Shown here: in pieces, positions 25,301-34,752 of the stretch | Layout: each line of letters begins with the position of its first letter | Numbering within the stretch: the first letter of the stretch is position 1 | Assembly (NCBI GenBank): GCA_030533445.1 | Contig: CM060076.1 | Span: forward strand, 26,088,603 to 26,152,602 | Direction of reading: 5' to 3' | Source: Cyprinodon diabolis | Lineage: Eukaryota > Chordata > Actinopteri > Cyprinodontiformes > Cyprinodontidae | DNA length: 64,000 nucleotides | Notes under the pieces: generated by a model | Told to the model about the DNA's origin: nothing | Seen by the model: only the letters and a program-made list of their open reading frames with translations | Database searches by the model: none | Translations under genes and position numbers: made by a program

Positions 25301-28215
25301 CTAATCATGTTTTGGTGTACTATTCCTTTAAGTAAGTTTTAATAAGTTCTGATGTTGTACTTTCTAATGTTTTTGGAAAGGAATATGATTATATTATGTC
25401 GGTATATTATGGCGGTTCTAGACCAAATGTACCAGGGGCCAGGAAGGGGCCAGCGTGTTTTTATGGGGGCACAGAAAAGCATGAACTAAAAAACAAGGCA
25501 AGGGATTCAAATATATTAGGATAGCTGCATGAGGTGAAATTTCAATTCAGTTAGGTTTTATCAAAATTCTATGTCTAATTAGGTCAATATACATTCAGAA
25601 TTTTACATATTTTTGACTTAAATTGAGTTAAAATAACTGTTTTCTATCAACATTCAGCTGTAAAAATTAGAGTATTTTTATTTTATTGGTCTTGGAACAA
25701 AAAACATTTAGCACATGAAAACTGGGATTGTATCTCAGTACCACTGAAGCTATCACCTTATTGTTTAGAAATAATTAATAAAACAGAACTTGTAAATCCA
25801 TAGGACCAATCAGTAACCATGTCTGTTCCAGTGCATATCATCAATAGAATTTCTTTGAGTTTTATGTCTTCAGTACCGGGGCCAGAACATGATCTACAGG
25901 GGCACTGGCCCCCGTTGGTCCCTGTGCAGAACCGCCCATGAGAAGAGGAGCGAGGAAGAAGATAGGACGACTGATAGAGAGCAGATGAGGACAAGGCAGA
26001 GAAATCTACTTAGAAGTGTAATGCAGAGGGCAGACTAAAATCAGAAGAGGGCTAGAAATAATCTTAGTAACCAGCCAGACACACCTGGATTAATCAGCTT
26101 TTCCAGTAATGAAAGACAGGAAACAAAGGAGCTGCTGAAGTTCAGGAAGTAGTGGAGCTGTGCATAGAACAATAAACCTGCTTCTTTGAGATGCATAAGC
26201 ATCTGATGTGGTCAGTCGTCAGTTGATAGTAATAAATATATTGTAATAATTAGTATAATAGCAATAAATTCTGGTACAGTAATAAATATATCATCCTTTA
26301 CCTGCTGGCTTGGCCGCTACTTGTTTTTGATCCATGTTAACATAGAAAAACCTAATTTTCATAGGTATGTAGATGTGAACAGAAGGAATGTTTGATATAT
26401 TTAAAGAGGTGGAGGATCTATGTCTCCACAGACAGCCAAAGGCAAAGGCTAAGTGTTGGGGAAATCTTTGGATATGCATTTCCGTTTTTTCTTTTCCTCA
26501 TGTCACTCTCTCTTTAGAGCTCCTTAGGCCCCACAAAATTGGAAAGCCCTGGTAACCCCCCATGACCACTCCACTCCTACCCCTTTCCTCCAGAGGCACT
26601 CCTTGTTTTCTGTCGCTAAAATATTAATAAATATGTAAAAGTAAATGAAGCCAATACTGTCCCAGTTTCCTACTTTCAGCTTGACGAGATGCATTTCTTT
26701 TTTTCTACAAGATGGAAATATCCCCAGATTTGATTTCAGAAATCTGGTTACCTTACTGTACAGGAGCTTGTTAGCTAGATTAGTTTTAGCTGTGCTCATT
26801 AGAGGAGGCTGTATAATAAAGGTGAAAAAATAATAAACCAATAAATATTTTAAAGCTTAATTTAAAACCCAGATGCAGCTTTGCAAGAAACACTAGCTAA
26901 AAATGTCAGCTAAAAACCAACTTGTTGGTTTGTGAAGTCGTCTAGCTTCAAATATTTGCATCATCCTACATTTTAGAAATCTTTTCTATCTTTTGGTAAT
27001 ACTTTTTAAACGTAACGCGTTTTTCCTCCTAACAATCATAATCTGCTGTTAGTGAGGACATAAAGCATTGAGCCAGCAGTAATCTGCCTCTCACTGAGGA
27101 CCGTGATCCTCTGTCAGCTCGTGATCTCCTGTGTCTCCTCCTGTCCTGGCCATGACTTCATCCTCGTGCCACATCCATACACCCCATATGGGATTGGGAT
27201 TAGAATAGCACAATAATCCTGGTGCTGTAAAAGAGAATTAGCAAAACCCCAAGCTCAAACCCTGCACTAACTTAGCAGCAAATAATACATAGTCAGGTCT
27301 CTTGGATTTATGTCCTCCGAATGTAATCGTAGACTCATAAATTAAGTGCATTCAGGTTTCATACATCTGTTTTTGAAACGTTAAATGTTAAGAAAGAGAC
27401 ATAACGGCTTGTTTTAATCTCTGTCTGCAGATGGTATTGTTTAAATGATAGAACAGCATCTGCTAAAATACTCTGCAAAAACAGACACACTGACGCTAGT
27501 TGTGCACAATCATCCTTCATTTATCACTGAAATGAATCCCTGCAAGGAAAATGACACACTGCAAAGCCTGTTCATCTGAGTCATATCTACATTCATTGAG
27601 TATGGGGCATGCAACCAATACTAAGCATCATTTAAGTGATATCAAAGCTTCAGGAATATGTAAGATTATGGAATATTTCAAGGGTGCCATTATTCCTACT
27701 GACTTACATTATGCAAGGAACATAATACTTAGAGTATTTTTAAAGTTTGGTGTAAAGAGGATATTTACTTATACAGATTTGAATTTCAGCAAATAAAATT
27801 TGCTTTAAATATTTTGTAGTCATGTATTATCCTATTTCTTTGTTCTTTTTCCTTTGAACAAACCAGAAACTAAATAAACCAAACTTAAAAAAAAAAAACA
27901 AGACAACAGATTACTTTGAGCCACATCTCCGTGCACACCTCTGAAGATCTGTAAAGCAAAATTAAATCGACTGATCTTTTATCCCGCAATGGGTGCAGAG
28001 AAAGGGACCACCTGAGTTTAACTGAACTGGTACATTTTTAGTCATCTTTTACCTTAAACTCCCACATTTTTACCTGTCATGAAATCAGTGTCACTGTGAT
28101 AGCTCTCCTTTAGAGAAGGTCTTCTCAGCAGGCTTTGGGCCGTCTCCTCCATCTGCAGACTGTGGTTTTCCATCTCCTCCATATGTGCGTCTCCTTCTGC
28201 TGTGACTCCTTGCAT
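15864..28215 (-). CDS. eml1: EML1-like echinoderm microtubule-associated protein, 5' half only
   Basis: EML proteins bind microtubules. Their N-terminal coiled coil trimerises, a basic Ser-rich linker aids binding, and a HELP/WD40 tandem beta-propeller follows. Here the 5' exons can be chained with agreeing phases: 28215-28074, 19109-18912, 17908-17779, 17288-17187, 16328-16302 and perhaps 16017-15864. The joined product contains [18 protein letters not shown], then [20 protein letters not shown], very close to the EML1 coiled coil. After the next junction come [13 protein letters not shown] and SGVR, matching the EML1 linker rather than EML4 or EML2. HELP and WD40 exons are not visible, so the gene continues left of the window or behind a large intron. 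The first exon differs from the mammalian start. Ortholog naming rests on remembered similarity; family membership is firm, the EML1 subtype likely. Confidence 0.75.
16168..16193 (+). repeat. G-run tract
   Basis: gggggggtgggggtgggg followed by further G on the plus strand, with quadruplex-forming potential, in an eml1 intron. On the eml1 transcript this is C-rich. Confidence 0.8.
16302..16328 (-). CDS. eml1: eml1 candidate 27-nt micro-exon
   Basis: A 27-nt segment between tgttgcag and gtaggc, phase 2 to phase 2, adding nine residues (GNKAGDSLQ). Both splice sites look good and the length is a multiple of three, so it could be skipped without a frameshift. Support is splice signals and phase only. 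Confidence 0.5.
16700..17110 (-). mobile_element. Decayed Tc1-like relic
   Basis: Segments such as gagctgtggatcattgctgc near 16799 and tactttgtgttgatccattg near 17021 match the family seen at 6570-6850 and the 3' parts of common fish Tc1 elements. No open frame. It lies between eml1 exons at 16.3 and 17.2 kb. Confidence 0.45.
17187..17288 (-). CDS. eml1: eml1 linker exon 2
   Basis: 102 nt, acceptor tttctag|TGGTG and donor GAAGG|gtaaga. The joined frame reads [20 protein letters not shown] and continues to KKVPEG. SGVR matches the mammalian EML1 linker at the same point. Lys-rich, consistent with microtubule-surface binding. Confidence 0.75.
17779..17908 (-). CDS. eml1: eml1 linker exon 1
   Basis: 130 nt, acceptor ttccacag|CCAGG and donor CTAAG|gtagct. 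In the frame dictated by the previous exon it reads [20 protein letters not shown], then [20 protein letters not shown], then PPL, with no stops. It is a basic Ser/Pro/Thr-rich linker. The two other frames are also open, but only this one fits the phases and the EML1 pattern. Confidence 0.8.
18912..19109 (-). CDS. eml1: eml1 exon encoding the trimerisation coiled coil
   Basis: 198 nt between a cag acceptor (tctttcag|ATGACC) and the donor AAAAG|gtgagc, phase 1 to phase 1. It encodes about 66 residues with a clean heptad-type coil ([20 protein letters not shown]) and ends GRRTPGAK. This is the strongest evidence for the EML family in the window. Confidence 0.9.
19110..21082. other. eml1 intron DNA, no other gene seen
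   Basis: AT-rich intron sequence. Plus-strand frames at 20632-20940 and 19704-19990 do not resemble known proteins. A short (TA)n precedes Tc1 copy 2. Confidence 0.5.
21083..22330 (-). mobile_element. Tc1/mariner DNA transposon, copy 2 (full length, 1248 bp)
   Basis: Same length, ends and orientation as copy 1, again inside a (TA)n tract with TA flanks (21081-21082 and 22331-22332). Only two base differences from copy 1 were found by eye: at 21377 (c instead of g) and at 21619 (t instead of g). It lies in the large eml1 intron between the exons at 28.1 and 19.1 kb. Confidence 0.95.
21165..22196 (-). CDS. Tc1-family transposase, apparently intact (343 aa)
   Basis: Same domain order and DD34E residues as the copy at 206-1237; start again taken at [13 protein letters not shown]. 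It differs in two residues: it keeps the family-typical Met in [12 protein letters not shown], but has [10 protein letters not shown] where copy 1 and most Tc1 transposases have [10 protein letters not shown]. The Pro lies six residues before the catalytic Glu, so the change might reduce activity. The frame is otherwise uninterrupted. Confidence 0.93.
   Translation of the reverse strand: MGRSQELSEFQRGTVIGCHLCNKSSREISSLLNIPQSTVSCIIRKWKCLGTTATQPRSGRPRKLTERGQRMLKRIVRRGRQLSAESITTDLQTSCGLQISSRTVRRELHGMGFHGRAAASKPYITKCNAKRRMRWCKARRHWTLEQWRRVLWSDESRFSIWQSDGRVWVWRLPGERYLSDCIVPSVKFGGGGIMVWGCFSGAGLGPLVPVKGTLNASAYQDILDNSMLPTLWEQFGAGPFLFQHDCAPVHKARSIKTWMTESGVDELDWPAQSADLNPIEHLWDELERRLRARPSRPTSVCDLTNALLEEWSKIPINTLLNLVDSLPRRVEAVLAAKGGPTSY
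22331..22369. repeat. (TA)n microsatellite
   Basis: TA repeat continuing the tract interrupted by Tc1 copy 2. Confidence 0.9.
22499..22512 (+). repeat. Target-site duplication, left copy, of retroposon 2
   Basis: aagatctgcatgat recurs at 23532-23545 after the A-rich tail. Confidence 0.85.
22513..23531 (+). mobile_element. GC-rich poly(A) retroposon, copy 2 (about 1.0 kb, truncated)
   Basis: Related to copy 1. 22548-22630 matches 12161-12245, 22750-22985 matches 13300-13540, and the T-rich 3' part with AATAAA (23361-23366), hairpin and A-rich tail (23504-23531) matches 13540-14102. It begins near the point equivalent to 12118 of copy 1, so about 550 bp of 5' sequence is missing. It also lacks roughly 0.7-0.9 kb of the G-rich interior. 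Flanked by a 14-bp direct repeat. The A-rich tail has G interruptions, suggesting greater age than copy 1. Antisense within the eml1 intron. Confidence 0.8.
23386..23425 (+). other. 3'-terminal hairpin of retroposon copy 2
   Basis: The segment equivalent to the copy 1 hairpin. It folds with a few mismatches around ctatggc/gccgta, with outer pairs gga/tcc and caag/cttg. The loop sequence differs from copy 1 while the stem persists. Confidence 0.55.
23532..23545 (+). repeat. Target-site duplication, right copy, of retroposon 2
   Basis: Matches 22499-22512. Confidence 0.85.
23552..25331. mobile_element. Palindromic TTAA-flanked DNA element with nested insertion
   Basis: Ends read ttaaaggaatagtacaccc at the left and the complement at the right, with TTAA at 23552-23555 and 25328-25331. 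The left arm (about 23556-23955) is nearly perfectly complementary to 24076-24303 plus 25155-25327. Without the nested insertion at 24304-25146 the element is one hairpin with arms of about 400 bp and a loop of about 120 bp. The TTAA flanks fit piggyBac/Kolobok-type integration, and the start resembles a very abundant fish repeat. No transposase is present. The small open frames here are translations of the arms. Confidence 0.85.
24304..25146. mobile_element. hAT-like non-autonomous element nested in the palindrome
   Basis: 843 bp bounded by the 8-bp direct repeat acttttat (24296-24303 and 25147-25154). Removing it and one repeat copy restores the arm of the surrounding palindrome exactly, proving it is an insertion. 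The ends hold opposed cacgatgcatcgat / atcgattcgaatc motifs and the right terminus, complemented, reads ttaagggtgtgcaaaataat. The 8-bp duplication indicates hAT. Open frames on both strands are unrecognised. Confidence 0.8.
25411..25938. mobile_element. Possible short DNA element with 5'-ggcggttct ends
   Basis: Left end ggcggttctagaccaaatgt, right end (complement) ggcggttctgcacagggacc, followed on both sides by ggggcca-rich stretches in inverted order. Non-coding interior. No target duplication was found. Confidence 0.5.
25940..28073. other. eml1 intron DNA, no other gene seen
   Basis: AT-rich sequence without recognised coding or repeat structure. Confidence 0.45.
28074..28215 (-). CDS. eml1: eml1 candidate first coding exon
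   Basis: A minus-strand frame beginning [19 protein letters not shown] and ending SDTDFMT-G at a consensus donor (GACAG|gtaaaa, 28074). One base is left over and, joined to the exon at 19109, makes Asp: [18 protein letters not shown]. Mammalian EML1 has DDSASAASS at the same place, which supports the junction. Start choice is uncertain: Met codons at 28215, 28182 and 28173, and the open frame goes on to 28362. An acceptor-like cttcag upstream means this could also be an internal exon. Confidence 0.55.
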
Positions 28216-29689
28216 GGCCCAGGCTGAAGGTGTGAGTGTATTTTGGTCTAAACTTCCCTGCAGAGCTGATTCACCGTCCCCAGGCACCCAGCTCTCCCCA
28301 CCTGCTGCTTTCCCTCCCTCACCTAATATCCTGTAAGGACTATGTGAGCAGGGTGATGTCACTCAAAGGACAGATTAAAGACCGGCTAATCCACCTGAAG
28401 CTCAAGGGGAGGACAGGAGTGTGCAGGAGTCTTTATTTTTTTCTCAGTAGGTAGATAAAAAACAGCAATAAGGATCAAAGTGTCACATTTAAGGTGCTAA
28501 AATTCCTGGCTACTGCTTCATAGGAGACAACTCAGTTCCTGACCTCTGTCCTGAAGAAAAACATACTCCTGACAGAGAGGGGCTGGAGAATCTGCTGTTG
28601 CATGCAAACTTACAGACAAGCACTAAATTAAACTCCCAAAAAGCTTACGTGAAGCTGCCATCCGGTGTGGTCAGCCAGGGCCTACTGTAAGGATGCTGAG
28701 ATCCACAGATTAGGGAGCAGAATTTGATTAATTGCAGTCATCAGGAAGACAATAAGCCGGATGTGGTAATTAGCCTAACAGGGGAAAGAAACAGCACTAG
28801 ATGAAAGCTAGTTAGGTGATTACATTTGCCCCCCCCATTGTTTTTGTCTATTTTGCATTTTGCTGGATCGATTCTTCTTTTAGCAGATTTACCCGTTTGC
28901 TGACGTATCAAGACTTAGCAAAGGAAGTTGTCGATTCATGAGAATGAAAGCATGATAAATACGTTTGTCTATGCGTTGATACAATTCTAAGGTTTCCAGT
29001 TCCTCAAATGCTCGTTTTCTCTCCCCCATTATTAGTGTCCCTTTTCTTAAGTCATCTTTTTCTGTCAGACTTCCTGTCGAGTCAGTTCTCATTTCGCACC
29101 GGGAGAGGAGGGTTTTTTTTTCTTCTCCCAAACATAATCCAAGACTGTGGGGGTATTTAGTTAGTTTAAAACTTTTAACTTCAATAATTTTTTTTGACAT
29201 CTTCTGTGGATGATTAGTCTAAAACGGTGCATAATTGAGGTGTCCTTTGCACCCGAGTCAACACACACAAAAGTATTTCAGCCAAATTTTAAGATTTTTT
29301 TCATTTATTACATAAATTTCTATTTAATTTTAAAGCAAACACATCAAATGATGTATATTCATAAGTTTAATATAGCTTATTTATTCAAACTATACAGTTG
29401 TCAGCTTTGGGTGTTTAGAATTAATGAAATATATTTACTAAATATAATAGTAATGAATGTATGTTTCAAAAACAGTTCTTTAAACTGCATACATATCAGC
29501 GTACCTTTATCAAAATCGAACAATAAACTATCATATTATATATTTCATAAACTAAAATGCGTAAACCTGATGATTACATACTTCAAATAAATAAGCTTTT
29601 TTTATACATTATTTTATAGGTTTGTGTTAAACTTATCTAAAAAAAAAAAAGCAAATGGGAATTTATGTAATGATATTAGATAAATCTTC
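28216..29689. other. Region upstream of eml1 first coding exon
   Basis: The open frame of the exon continues to 28362 without recognisable protein. The rest is AT-rich non-coding DNA. No CpG-rich promoter is visible, so the eml1 start may lie elsewhere. Confidence 0.4.
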
Positions 29690-30090
29690 AAATTTGGGTG
29701 AAATATTTTTGAATTAATACTCTGTGAAGCCACCTTTTTGTCCATTGGATGTTTTTACACCCAGGGAAAAATATTGAATCTTTCCCATTTGCAAAGCAGC
29801 TGAAGTTCAGTCAGATTGGTTGGCAGACACCTACAGTAAATTTTCAGTTCTTTGCATAAGAGCATAATCATCTGGACTCACAATAAGTGGCTCTTGATTT
29901 GTTTCAGATCATCCTGTTGGAAATGTAACCCTTTGTAAGAGGAAAATGTTCTGTAGTATCAAGTTTTTCTTTCAGGGCTGCCCTGGATTTGCCTCTATCA
30001 GTTTCTTTGTTGTATGTAAAGCAACCCCACAGCATGATCTTACCACCACCATGCTTTACTAAGAGTTTTTTTTTCTCCCACACACAAACC
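29690..30090 (-). mobile_element. Decayed Tc1-like element
   Basis: caaccccacagcatgatctt accompanied by accaccaccatgctttac is the complement of the conserved GGGS-IM region of Tc1 transposases. Upstream text (tttgcataagagcataatca, tcatcctgttggaaatgtaa) also fits, but frames are broken. Confidence 0.55.
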
Positions 30091-30099
30091 TAAAAACTT

Positions 30100-33000
30100 T
30101 GGATTTTAGATTGATGTGTGCAGAGCCCATCTTCTTTGCGTTCCCATGTCAACTACAGATCTTGCTTCATTTGACTTTCTTTAATAAAAGTGCATATCTC
30201 CTTACTACTATTCTATTAGAAGAAAGACAACAAAAATTCACGATTTTTAAGAAAATCCTGTATCCTTTTACGTTCCACTTTGAAATCATAACTCTCTCTA
30301 GCAGCAGTATTAGAGCCTAAGCAGCTGATCCTAAACTGGTTGTGCTTTTAGCTTAAATCCCTTCAGGGTGTGTTTCATCATAGGTCATTAAAAACAATTA
30401 TCTGCTCAGCTTCCTGCACATTTGTAAGGCTCTGAACTTCAAAAACAAAACTAAAAGGAGGGAGCTGAATCCTTCCTCATAACATGTTCATGTGCACAGA
30501 AAAATATGGACAGTGAGTGCAAATTATAGCCATAAACTCTGGAGTTTGGAAGATAATTAAACAGCCCTCTGACGCAGGTCTTTCATTGGTGCCCTCCTGT
30601 GGACATGATCGGTATTACAGCCAAATATGCAGTTTCTATAATGAGAGCTCAATAAAATAATAGTTGGACACATTTGCTTAGGAGAAGGGATATACTTCGG
30701 TGTAAATAACGTTTTAATCAAATTGATCTTAAACTAACTGCAAACCAACCAATATGTGATGATTAAATAAAAAACATCCAGAGTCATCATTTTCACAAAG
30801 GACTTAAGATTTTATAAATATTCTCTCAACATTACATTAAATCAGTTGGGATGATATAGTCTTTCAAATAAAATAAAAAAAATTCCAAGAGATCTTCAGA
30901 GAACATGATTAAGTGACAGAAATCCGATACACATAACTCTCTGTACTCCAAAAATATCTAAACTGTATAATCCCACATTTTTGCCAAATATATCAAAATA
31001 TATGCCAACAATAAGCATCAATACAGGCCACAGAGAAAGCAGAATCTCACAGGTTGGTCAGGTGCTTTTGTGTAATGGAGTGAACACACACACACACACG
31101 CAAACACACACCTATCAGCGAAGGTTACTCAGTGTTTCACGTCGTACTTCGCTAAAACTTCGTATTCCTGAGTGCTTGCTCAGCCTTGTTGTCATGGAAA
31201 TAAGGATACAGCTGTCTCCATTCGAAAGCCTGTGGTTAATTTAGTTAGGACATGACAGCAGGCTATCTGAGTCAATGTGTTATTGCAAGGCTGACCAGCA
31301 CATGGGAAGGGCAACACATGACTTACTGAGCTTTGCTCGGAAGTGCCTACATCTATTACAGCAGCGAGAAGATAGGGATGCAAGGGAAGATGCTGCTGAA
31401 GAGATAAGAGACGTTCATTGTGCAGCATCTACAAACGTGCATGGCCTGACGTCCTAGGAGCTAAACGATTAATGTATGTTCTCATGTATAAGGAGGGAAA
31501 AGCTGATTCACCAATTAACCTGAGCACAACAGAAACAGATGTTTTTGATGACGTTAAGGGTCAATAGAACAAAAATCTGAAGGAGCAGTTCATGAACATG
31601 TAGCTTGTTTTTGTTAAAAGTTACAAGCAGTCAATATCTTAACTGTAGAGAGCCTCATCATTTCATTTAAACATTTATAAAAATTAGCTGGTAGCAAGGT
31701 GCTGACCAAAACCAAATGAGACTAAACTTTAAAAAAATATATAGTTATTTGAAAAAAACATCAATTCATTAACTTTAAATCTGCAATCTGAAAATTAATG
31801 CAAACTTGCATTAAACAAACTCAGAAAGAAAAAAAAAATAGTTTCTGATATTTTGGGCTTATCTTTTTTTTTTTTTTTTTGTCCAAACGTAAACCTAAGT
31901 AGCGTTTCAGTAGCTTGGAGGCGATTTGTGGCCCCGAGAATGATTTTATGGAAAGAAACATGTCACTTAAACATGTGTTTCACGGGGAAGATACAGTGTA
32001 ACACACCTTATCATATCCAGCAACAGAGTTAAATATTCATTTCATGACTATAAAGTTTAGAAGAAAAAAAAAAAAGCTAAAAAAACTTTGCTGTTTGGAC
32101 TTGATCCCTCTCTGCAACTAGCACTTAAGTTCAGCCTCTTGGACCAATTAAATTAGCTTTAGGGAGGATTTGACTGCTTATATTGTTTTAACAAAACACG
32201 GAACCGTCCCTTTAAAGTCCATCCTTCTGTTGCATCGCTCAGGCTGTTATTGGACCAAACCGGACCTCCTTTACAGCAAAGGTGCTTTAGGCCAAAGCTG
32301 CTCTGGTCTCACCAAAGCTAAACTATCCTTACACTTCTGCTATCAGACTCACTCAGTTTCTAAGGTTACAAATAAACTATTTCTGTCTTAAACACAAATA
32401 CAGGGCTAGGATATACATAATTAGTCCCAAATAACTTAAACTGACATCTTAATATATTCAATTGATTTCTCTATTTAAATATTCTTTTCTTAGTTTAAAT
32501 ATAACCGCTACAGATCTTGCAAGAAAACAAAAAATACAACACTGTGCATTGGCCGCCTGCTTGTTTAGAAAAAAAGGGCGAGAGAGCATGCCTGGTGATT
32601 CCTGGGGTTTAGACATCTATGGGCTCCTGCAGGGGAGCTCCTTGCTAGCTCCTGAGACGGCCCCCGCCTCTCTTTGTTTGGTCAAACATGGACTGAGAAA
32701 CAACCTGATATCAACTAAACAGAAAGAAGAAGTAATGCATATTGTTTTTTTCAAGATTTGATGAGCTCATTCTTCAAAAATAGTAACTCTTAAAATATAT
32801 TGCATGTGCCGTCTTAGTAAATCGCCTTAATAAAATATTCTTAAGGAAGAGGAATTTTAAAGTCGGAAACTATAACTTGAGTAATTCAAATAGAAAGGGG
32901 AATTATAGATGGCTCTAGATTGGGGGGTGGGGATTTACAGCTGTAGAGTACTGAAACGCACACCGACCGGAAAACAGCCGCAGGTTGAAGGCAATGGAAG

Positions 33001-34562
33001 AGCACATGGTTCGGGACCAGAAAAAAGTTCATCATAAAGTACAGACCCCACCCCGCCCAATAATATCCACCAACCGTACCCTTTAAATCCAAACACACAT
33101 CTATCACAGTGCTACGTTTGCCTGCACGGCGACTCAGGACTGCATCCTGTAGCCTTCTGCACATCTAGTCACATTAACAGTGTGAATACAAACATAAATA
33201 TATATATTTATATATATATAGCATGTATTTATTTATGAGAGCAAAAAAAAAGGAATGACTCTTGATCTATTCTGATCTAAAACTGAGACTTTGTACTAAC
33301 GTACTCACAGCGATTACATCCCTAACGTCTCCTCCTAAAAAGGAAAAAAAAAGCAGCTCTGCCATTAACATCCTGCCAATTCTTTAGCATCTACAATGTA
33401 AAATAAAGAGGCGATCGTGTTTTATTGTGAAGGAGCGCTTTAGTGCAACAAAATAGGGGGAGACAAGTGCTGGAGAAGAAGAAGCAAGAGGGGGGAGATG
33501 GGGAAGTTAAAACTAGTGCCTCATCCTTTGTTTGGTCTCCGCTGGGTTGTGAGAAAAGAAAAAAAAAACATTGAAAAGCCGAATGGACTGAATGGGCTCA
33601 GTGGCTGAGAGATGTTTTAACAATACCAAACTAAACAGCTACAGGAGGGGTGAATACTTATGCTTTTATGTTCTGAACCATCATGTAAAGTCTAGACATT
33701 ATGTGCAGCCAAAAGCAGCGTAGCGTAGCATAGCTCCCCGTTTACCTCAATTAAGTTCCTCAGTCATTAAAAAAAAAGAAAAGAAAAGCAAAGTCCGACT
33801 TTATTTTGGTGCAGACAGCAGATATCCTTGCTTTACAGCAGATGAGAGGAGATCTGCTTTGCTCTCACCATGAGGAGAAATAATCATGTAGAACCTATTT
33901 TATAAATAATATATGGTCATTTTCATCCTCAACTTACCTTGAAACTAGTGAATTATTTTCACAGAAAGCTCCACTTCATCTAAAGCTGCTTGCTTGGTTT
34001 GATTAACTAAATATCACCATATTTATCCCCTAAACACACACATACACACGCGGACGCACACACCCAATGTGCAGAGTCAAATGAAGGGAAAAGGATGACA
34101 CTCTCCATTAGCTGCTCCCTCAGCCATGCTTGTCGAGCGGCGTTAACACACAGCTGACAGGGTTAGGTTGTTTCCCTGGAAGCACCTGAGCGCCGCGCCG
34201 GACCGTCGCTCTGCCGGCGGCTCTCAAATGGAACAAACATGATTGTTGCATGTTCTGACTGGAGCCCCCCCCCCCCACCCCACTCGACGTCTCTGGCAGA
34301 AAAGGCATGGTGGGGTTGAGCAGGTGGGGGGGTTACGTTTCTATGGAAACCAATAAGCTAAGAAAAATGGAGTCGGATGGATTTACCGGCTGAGATTCCC
34401 TACAACATTCTAACTTCTTGGTATTTAACTAAAGGGATCTGTGCTTCATAATGCGTACATGCAAACCCCCCCCACCCACCCTTTCCCATTGATTGCAAAG
34501 TCCTTCAGCTGCCTCCCTCTGTGCAGGAGGCGCAGAATTGGGACGACTGATTCCAAGGTGCT
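30100..34562 (-). other. Intergenic DNA plus bahd1 3'UTR
   Basis: The bahd1 stop is at 34563, so its 3'UTR extends leftwards from here. Possible minus-strand poly(A) signals (tttatt on plus) occur, for example at 33800-33805, but none can be chosen. There is a short (CA)n at 31085-31111 and a C-run at 34266-34277. A tc1-like ggggtgaatacttatgctt scrap sits at 33646. No other gene seen. Confidence 0.5.
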
Positions 34563-34752
34563 CTACTGCAGGTTCTTTAAGATGCGTCCGTATCTGAAGT
34601 CGTAGACGTGCCGGCAGAGGTACACCAGCTCAGGGTCGACGTCTGTGGGCACGCAGCGGTGGGAGGGAGGGGCGAAGTCAGGGCGGAAGGGCACCATGCT
34701 GGCCCTGCCAGGTGGGGCACCTTCAGCACGCCGCTTCACCAAGGCACAAAAT
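34563..34752 (-). CDS. bahd1: bahd1 last coding exon
   Basis: 190 nt; acceptor tttattag|ATTTTG, stop TAG at 34565-34563. Encodes [20 protein letters not shown] through [18 protein letters not shown]. Confidence 0.95.
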
